Positions 59,577 through 64,000 of a stretch of 64,000 bases of DNA are shown piece by piece. The stretch covers positions 124,001-188,000 of the forward strand of contig NW_026516702.1 in the NCBI RefSeq assembly GCF_025766255.1, written 5' to 3'. The DNA comes from Zychaea mexicana. Lineage: Eukaryota; Mucoromycota; Mucoromycetes; Mucorales; Lichtheimiaceae. The translations under genes and the position numbers were made by a program. Below the pieces are notes generated by a model that searched no databases, had not been told where the DNA came from, and was given only the letters and a program-made list of their open reading frames with translations. Positions within the stretch are counted from its first letter, which is position 1, and each line of letters opens with the position of its first letter.

Positions 59577-60620
59577 CTATGCTTCGACAATGGTACCAGG
59601 GGCCTTGGGATCCTTTCTCAGATCCAGCATAAGCTGCTTCATTCTGCTAACGTCGCGCGTGTGATGTGCTGACTTTGCATTCGAGACGTCGAATTCACGA
59701 ACCACGCGTTCCCACACGTTTGCTGACGATGCTTCTTCACGGTCTTTCAAGTAGTTCTCTTCGCGTTCTCTGTGTGTATTTGAAGTGCGCACGTTGTAAA
59801 TATATTGAGTTATTACATATTCCCCCCATGACTTAGCCCAGCCAGCATCTTTGCTATAAAGAGTAATAACAATAAAGAGTAACGCCTCCCCCCCTCTTTA
59901 TTTCTTACCTGTTCTCTTCAATGGTCCGTTGCTTCTTTTCATTGTAGTCCTCATAAAACTTGTCAATCTCCTCGCGGGCGCGTTGGATCGTTTCTTGCTT
60001 CTTGTTCTCCGCCTCTTCGTCTCGTTGAGCGATCAGCTCTTTTTGCTTCTCGCGCCATTGTCTGTTCAACGCGACAGTCAATAATCACGCACACACGACT
60101 TATAGCTAACCTAGCTATCTCCCCCACTTATCAGTTCGCCTTATTGTCATTTTTTTTACCTGACGACTTCAGGCTCCTCATCGGGCAGCATTGCCTTGTG
60201 GAAAGCCTATCGGTAATTTAATATGACATAACCAATAAGTACCCTATTTGTGGGGAATAGGCATATCTGAAATATGAAAGCAATGATATTTACCTGCGAG
60301 CTTTCAAGCTCTTCAGCTTTAGGAAAATCGGATTCAAATGCAGAGTAATCGCCTGCTCCAGAGCCAGGAGTAGTAACGTTTTGTGGCGAAAGAGCTGAAG
60401 AACCCTGGGTAGGAGACATGACTGATGTTGTTGCGGCAGCACCAGATGACGATGGTGGTGTTGGCGAGCTCATCAAATCCGCTACACCATCGGCAGCAAT
60501 GTTGGTGTTAACGTCGCCAGATGAGAAAAGGTCAGCATCTTCGCCGAGAGCAGCGCGTTCGCGTGCCAAGAAATCGGCAGTAGGATCGTTGGAGGAATTA
60601 AAGTCACCAAAGTCAGACAT
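59577..60620 (-). CDS. CLC1: clathrin light chain
   Basis: Four exons on the minus strand: 60294-60620, 60160-60206, 59909-60061, 59577-59769; 239 residues. The start MSDFGDFNSSNDPTADFLAR and ERAALGEDADLF give the acidic N-terminal region; AGDYSAFESDFP is the conserved segment preceding the heavy-chain-binding helix. The helix contains PEVVRQWREKQKELIAQRDE and TIQRAREEIDKFYEDYNEKK, and the end is VSRMKQLMLDLRKDPKAPG. The light chain binds the hub of the clathrin heavy chain and regulates coat assembly and endocytic actin coupling. It sits 40 kb from the beta-adaptin gene whose tail carries a clathrin box; that is probably coincidence. Confidence 0.96.
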
Positions 60621-60963
60621 GGTTTGTGTGGTATGTGTGTTGATTGTGTTGCTTGGAGCAAAGAGTCCTTCCTTCTACTGTCCCGCCAAGCTCGACTCGC
60701 CTATTCTGCAATCGGGAATTCAATCTTAAACAGGCTACATTATCGCAGCCCAGCCCTGTTTTCTATTTTTCCTAACACAAGTTAATACTGGGCAGCAACG
60801 CCTCCATTTATTAATATACATAATATATGTTTAGCTTTCAGGTTATATATAGCGAGAGTAAAAAGAGAGAGAAGAAGAACACAATAATATATATATATAT
60901 ATATATATAAAGGATAATATAACAAATAATGTAATAAAGAACAAAAGAAATGTGTATCAAGAA
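60621..60963. other. spacer with AT microsatellite
   Basis: Between the clathrin light chain start and the 3' end of the kinesin-4-like gene. Holds an AT dinucleotide run at about 60887-60909. No gene seen. Confidence 0.5.
60887..60909. repeat. (AT)n microsatellite
   Basis: About eleven AT units in the spacer between the kinesin-4-like and clathrin light chain genes. Confidence 0.9.
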
Positions 60964-63900
60964 TTATTCTTGTAATTGATAGGAGCCGCTGAGAGCACTG
61001 GATGAGCGCTCAAGCTCCCACTGCTGTCTCAGATCCTCCATGCTACCACTGCTGTAGCGATAGGCCACCTTGGCTTGAGACGCTCGTGTGGGCGTTTGTG
61101 ATAAGCGATCAAATACGTTGCCTGCACTATGTGCCCTCTCCATAGCCATGGAAGATGCGCTTGGCACTGGTCCAATATGCGGACGTGGAGGTTGCTGGTA
61201 CCGTTGTTGATATGACATTGTTGCCACAGGCTGAGTAGATTGAGAATGGGGCTCGTAGTAGTGCTCCCCATCGTATTGCTGCATGGATAGCTCGCGCAGT
61301 GACGATCGTCTTCGCTGTGGCACAGGTGGTTGTTGCAATGAATAAGCACGCTTCCTTAATGATCCATGCGAGGAATGCTGGGAGGAAGAGTGGTCTGATT
61401 GCATCGAAGAGCGGCGGATATGGTTACTCCGTACGGAGGACGGTGTGGATGATTCACGCTCCGTGCTGTATCTTGCAAACTCGCTTGGGTTAGCCATCAC
61501 GAACGGAATTGGGGATTCGCTGCCATTTGCCATACGCTGTTGCCACGATAACCGACGCTAATGATAACGTCGTTTAGAGCAAGGTACAACTTTTTCCCTT
61601 CGTATCATCGCATTTTGGATATCTTATACCTGAATCATATTCAAAAATCTATCGGGGGAAGGCGTTGCCTCTCGAGCGGGAGCGTGTCGATTGCCCTTAT
61701 CCGTCAAAGAGACTGGTGGTCTGACGCCACTACCCGCACTGCCACGGGTACTACCACCGTTGTTTGATGATCCGGTAACATAGGTCGGCGAAGTGACAGG
61801 AGAGGGTGGCGGCAATAACACTTCGTCGTTGGTGCCATTAAATGATGCAATAGATGACCGACGTGAATCAATAAGCGGCTCTGGTGTGCTAACAACACCA
61901 CGAATTCCGTCTTCGTAAATCTTATCAAAAATGGTGTTGCCGCTGTTGATATACTCTTCAATCTTGACGTCGATTGCGCTGTCGTTATCACCAGCAACAG
62001 CTTGGTTTCGACTTCCTCGTCTGCCGCTACCCTGGCCTCTTTCTTCGAGCTTGCGAATGCGTCGCTCATTTTCCACAGTCGTTGTAATTGCAGCCCGTTT
62101 CATCACAATGAGTGTACGGCGCAAGTCGTGTACCGTCTTTTCCAGATTTTGGATGGTGACCTGACGATTCGTGTCGCTCATGCGCAAGTTCATGATGTCT
62201 TCAACCAGAGCTTCGGCAATGGCCTTGGCTTCATCAAGTTCGAGGGTCTTGATTAGTTTAGAGAGGATATCGTAGGCCATTTCTGGAGCAGCAGATGCCG
62301 GCACGCTGTATTGCTCCTCAAAGGCGTCCATATCGGCCCAGCCGTCACCATTTGCATTCTCTCGAGGAGTAAATGACTCGTTGATGATATCGTCGGCAAA
62401 AGCAACGCGTTTTTCGATAGGTGGACGGTGCTGGTGCTGGTGCTGGTGCTGGTGGAAGCCATTGACGCTGCCGTTGCCGCTGCCACCCGAAGCGATGCTT
62501 CCTGTTTCACTACCTTCAGAAGAGGCAAGGGCATCACCTGCAGCCTCCGATTGCAAAGCACGCACCCGCGCGGACAAGTAGGATATTTCGGCTGAAATGA
62601 GGTCGATGCGCTCATCCGTAAAGTCAAGCGCAAGAGTATCCATGGGCTGGCTAGTCGCCTCAGCATTCTCCTTTTCGGCCAAATAGATATGGCGACGTTC
62701 TTCAATCAGCTCGAGTTTCTCTGCTGCCAACCGTTCGCGTCGGAACAACAGTTGTTCCATTTCCACCACGGCCTGTTTGCCCTGGATGAACTGGTAAAGA
62801 GCACTGTCCAGCAACTGCTTTTTGCGCGTGACGCGGACTTGCACGGGTATCTTGTTCATTCTCTTGCGCATGGCCTTGCGGTCACCCAGTCGATTGGCGC
62901 GACGGGAAATCAATGCGAAGCTGCCACCGATAATATGGGTCACCTTGCCAAGCAGTCGTTCGTCGAGCACACCACCTTCGCGTACAGCCTTCTTGAGAAC
63001 ATTTGTCAGCTGCTTGAGCTGTTGGTTGTTCATGACCGCTTCTTCATCCCGTCGTTTGAGTGTCACACGCTGTTGCTCGTGCTGACGTTCCAATTTCCGA
63101 CGAGCAAGGTTGGCTTCTGCATTCAGTCGCTGCAACTGTTGGATCTTGCGATCTTGAAGCGACGACTGCTCACGCACACGCTCAGCTTCTTGCTTCATAC
63201 GCTTAATCATGCGTTTCTTTTCCACCTTGAGCGTTTCTACATTGACGCGCAACGATCGCAACAAAGTTTCGTTTTGGTTACGCGTAGACTGCATCGTCAT
63301 GGTTGTTTGCGAATACTTGCGCTTGAGCTCCTGGATCTGCGATAACAAGTGCTTCATCTTGGCTTCGTAAGCGTGTCGGATCTCGATCAAGTGTTGTTTT
63401 TCTTTCACTTGCACAGTCATTTCCGACTTGCTGGACATGCGTGTTCGCGTACGTGAGATTGCTTGGTCACGCTCACGTTGTAAGACATCAAGTTGGGTTT
63501 GCAGTTGTGAAATACGGTCATCAAACTTGCGTCGCATGAATGAGTACTCGTTTTCGGATTTCTCGAGGTGCGAAACAAGTTCTTCTTTGACACGGATGTC
63601 TGACTGAATTTGATGCAGCATGCGAGCGAGCTGTGCATTGTGCTTCCCGTTGCTGCTGCTGTCAGGAACGACGATATTGGTAGTAGCTGTTTCCGCGGCA
63701 TAGCCATCGGGTGATGTTGAAGAGTTGTTGCTGCTGCCGCTGTCGTCTACTAAAATCTCATTCTTGCGTCGCTCACTATCTGGACCATCCCATGCAGGAA
63801 CTGCCTAAAAGAAGAAAACCAGCTCTAGTCAGTTAATGCTGAACATTCGCTTTTTTGTGTTCGGAACGTAGTATATATAGGATACGGCGAAATAGTCCTT

Positions 63901-64000
63901 ACTAAGGTTTCGATTTCGTCTAACAACGCGTTGCCAAGTAGGTCTGTATCTTCAACAGGCGAGCGTGCTGGTGTAAAGTTGCCTTCATCCGAAGAAGTAC
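60964..64000 (-). CDS. kinesin-4-like protein, C-terminal tail (partial, runs off right edge)
   Basis: Three exons visible on the minus strand: 63903 to beyond 64000, 61630-63804, 60964-61557; about 955 residues with phases closing. The visible part has no motor domain. It begins with an acidic/Ser region (VEDTDLLGNALLDEIETL), then a long coiled coil (LARMLHQIQ, LVSHLEKSENEYSFMRRKFD, HAYEAKMKHLLSQIQELKRK). It continues with RRDEEAVMNNQQLKQLTNVL, then KVTHIIGGSFALISRRANRL, KKQLLDSALYQFIQGKQAVV, and a heptad stretch. That order resembles tails of kinesin-4 members (KIF4/KIF21) with their internal Lys/Arg block. The C-terminal 200 residues are Ser/Gln/Arg-rich and probably disordered. The motor must lie to the right of the window. 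The identification rests on tail similarity only, so a myosin-like or other coiled-coil protein remains possible. Confidence 0.7.

Overview
The window looks like a piece of a fungal nuclear genome, most likely from the Mucoromycota (Mucorales-like). The evidence is the architecture: many short GT-AG introns (about 50-160 bases), compact genes on both strands, CT-rich untranslated regions, simple repeats in introns and spacers, runs of Q/N/S/H in proteins, and a set of typical fungal housekeeping genes. The phylum is an inference from style and gene content, not from a database match. I resolved exon structures by hand by requiring GT-AG boundaries, a continuous frame and agreement with family motifs; for nearly every gene the exon lengths sum to a multiple of three.

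Layout, left to right. 1-143: first exon of a G-protein alpha subunit (minus), cut by the left edge. 2.5-5.7 kb: IML2/TTC39-type TPR protein. 6.2-7.9 kb: peroxisomal SCPx-type thiolase ending in AKL. 8.2-9.7 kb: Sel1-repeat protein. 10.5-12.2 kb: DnaJ/DnaJ-X protein with an N-terminal zinc-ribbon-like segment. 12.2-15.2 kb: a large spacer with one weak spliced candidate. 15.2-16.1 kb: KIN17. 16.5-18.4 kb: MAP-kinase-phosphatase-like protein with rhodanese and DUSP domains. 18.8-21.7 kb: AP-1-type beta-adaptin (minus, 11 exons). 23.7-25.1 kb: hormone-sensitive-lipase-like hydrolase. 26.4-26.9 kb: Sm D2. 27.4-33.4 kb: ATG11 (minus, 21 exons). 33.6-35.5 kb: F-box/LRR protein (minus). 37.5-39.5 kb: secreted FAS1-domain protein. 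39.7-41.3 kb: Lys/Glu/Ala-rich protein. 42.3-43.9 kb: cardiolipin synthase. 44.3-49.6 kb: kinesin-like protein with a decayed motor and a long coiled coil. 49.8-50.9 kb: NUC1/EndoG nuclease (minus). 51.2-52.4 kb: KRR1 (minus). 53.0-54.3 kb: NDUFAF6-like complex I assembly factor. 54.5-56.1 kb: heat-shock-type transcription factor (minus). 56.6-57.2 kb: His/Pro-rich protein. 57.4-59.0 kb: METTL21-like methyltransferase (minus). 59.6-60.6 kb: clathrin light chain (minus). 61.0-64.0 kb: tail of a second, kinesin-4-like protein (minus), cut by the right edge.

Functionally this is an ordinary core-genome block rather than one operon-like system. Themes that recur are membrane traffic (beta-adaptin ending in a clathrin box, clathrin light chain, ATG11), mitochondria (cardiolipin synthase, NUC1, NDUFAF6), RNA (Sm D2, KRR1, KIN17) and signalling (G alpha, MAPK phosphatase, HSF). 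I found no mobile element, CRISPR array, rRNA or convincing tRNA. The least ordinary item is the kinesin-like gene at 44.3-49.6 kb: its fold markers are present but switch I and switch II have lost the residues needed for normal ATP hydrolysis, and a conventional-looking kinesin-4 tail lies about 11 kb away.
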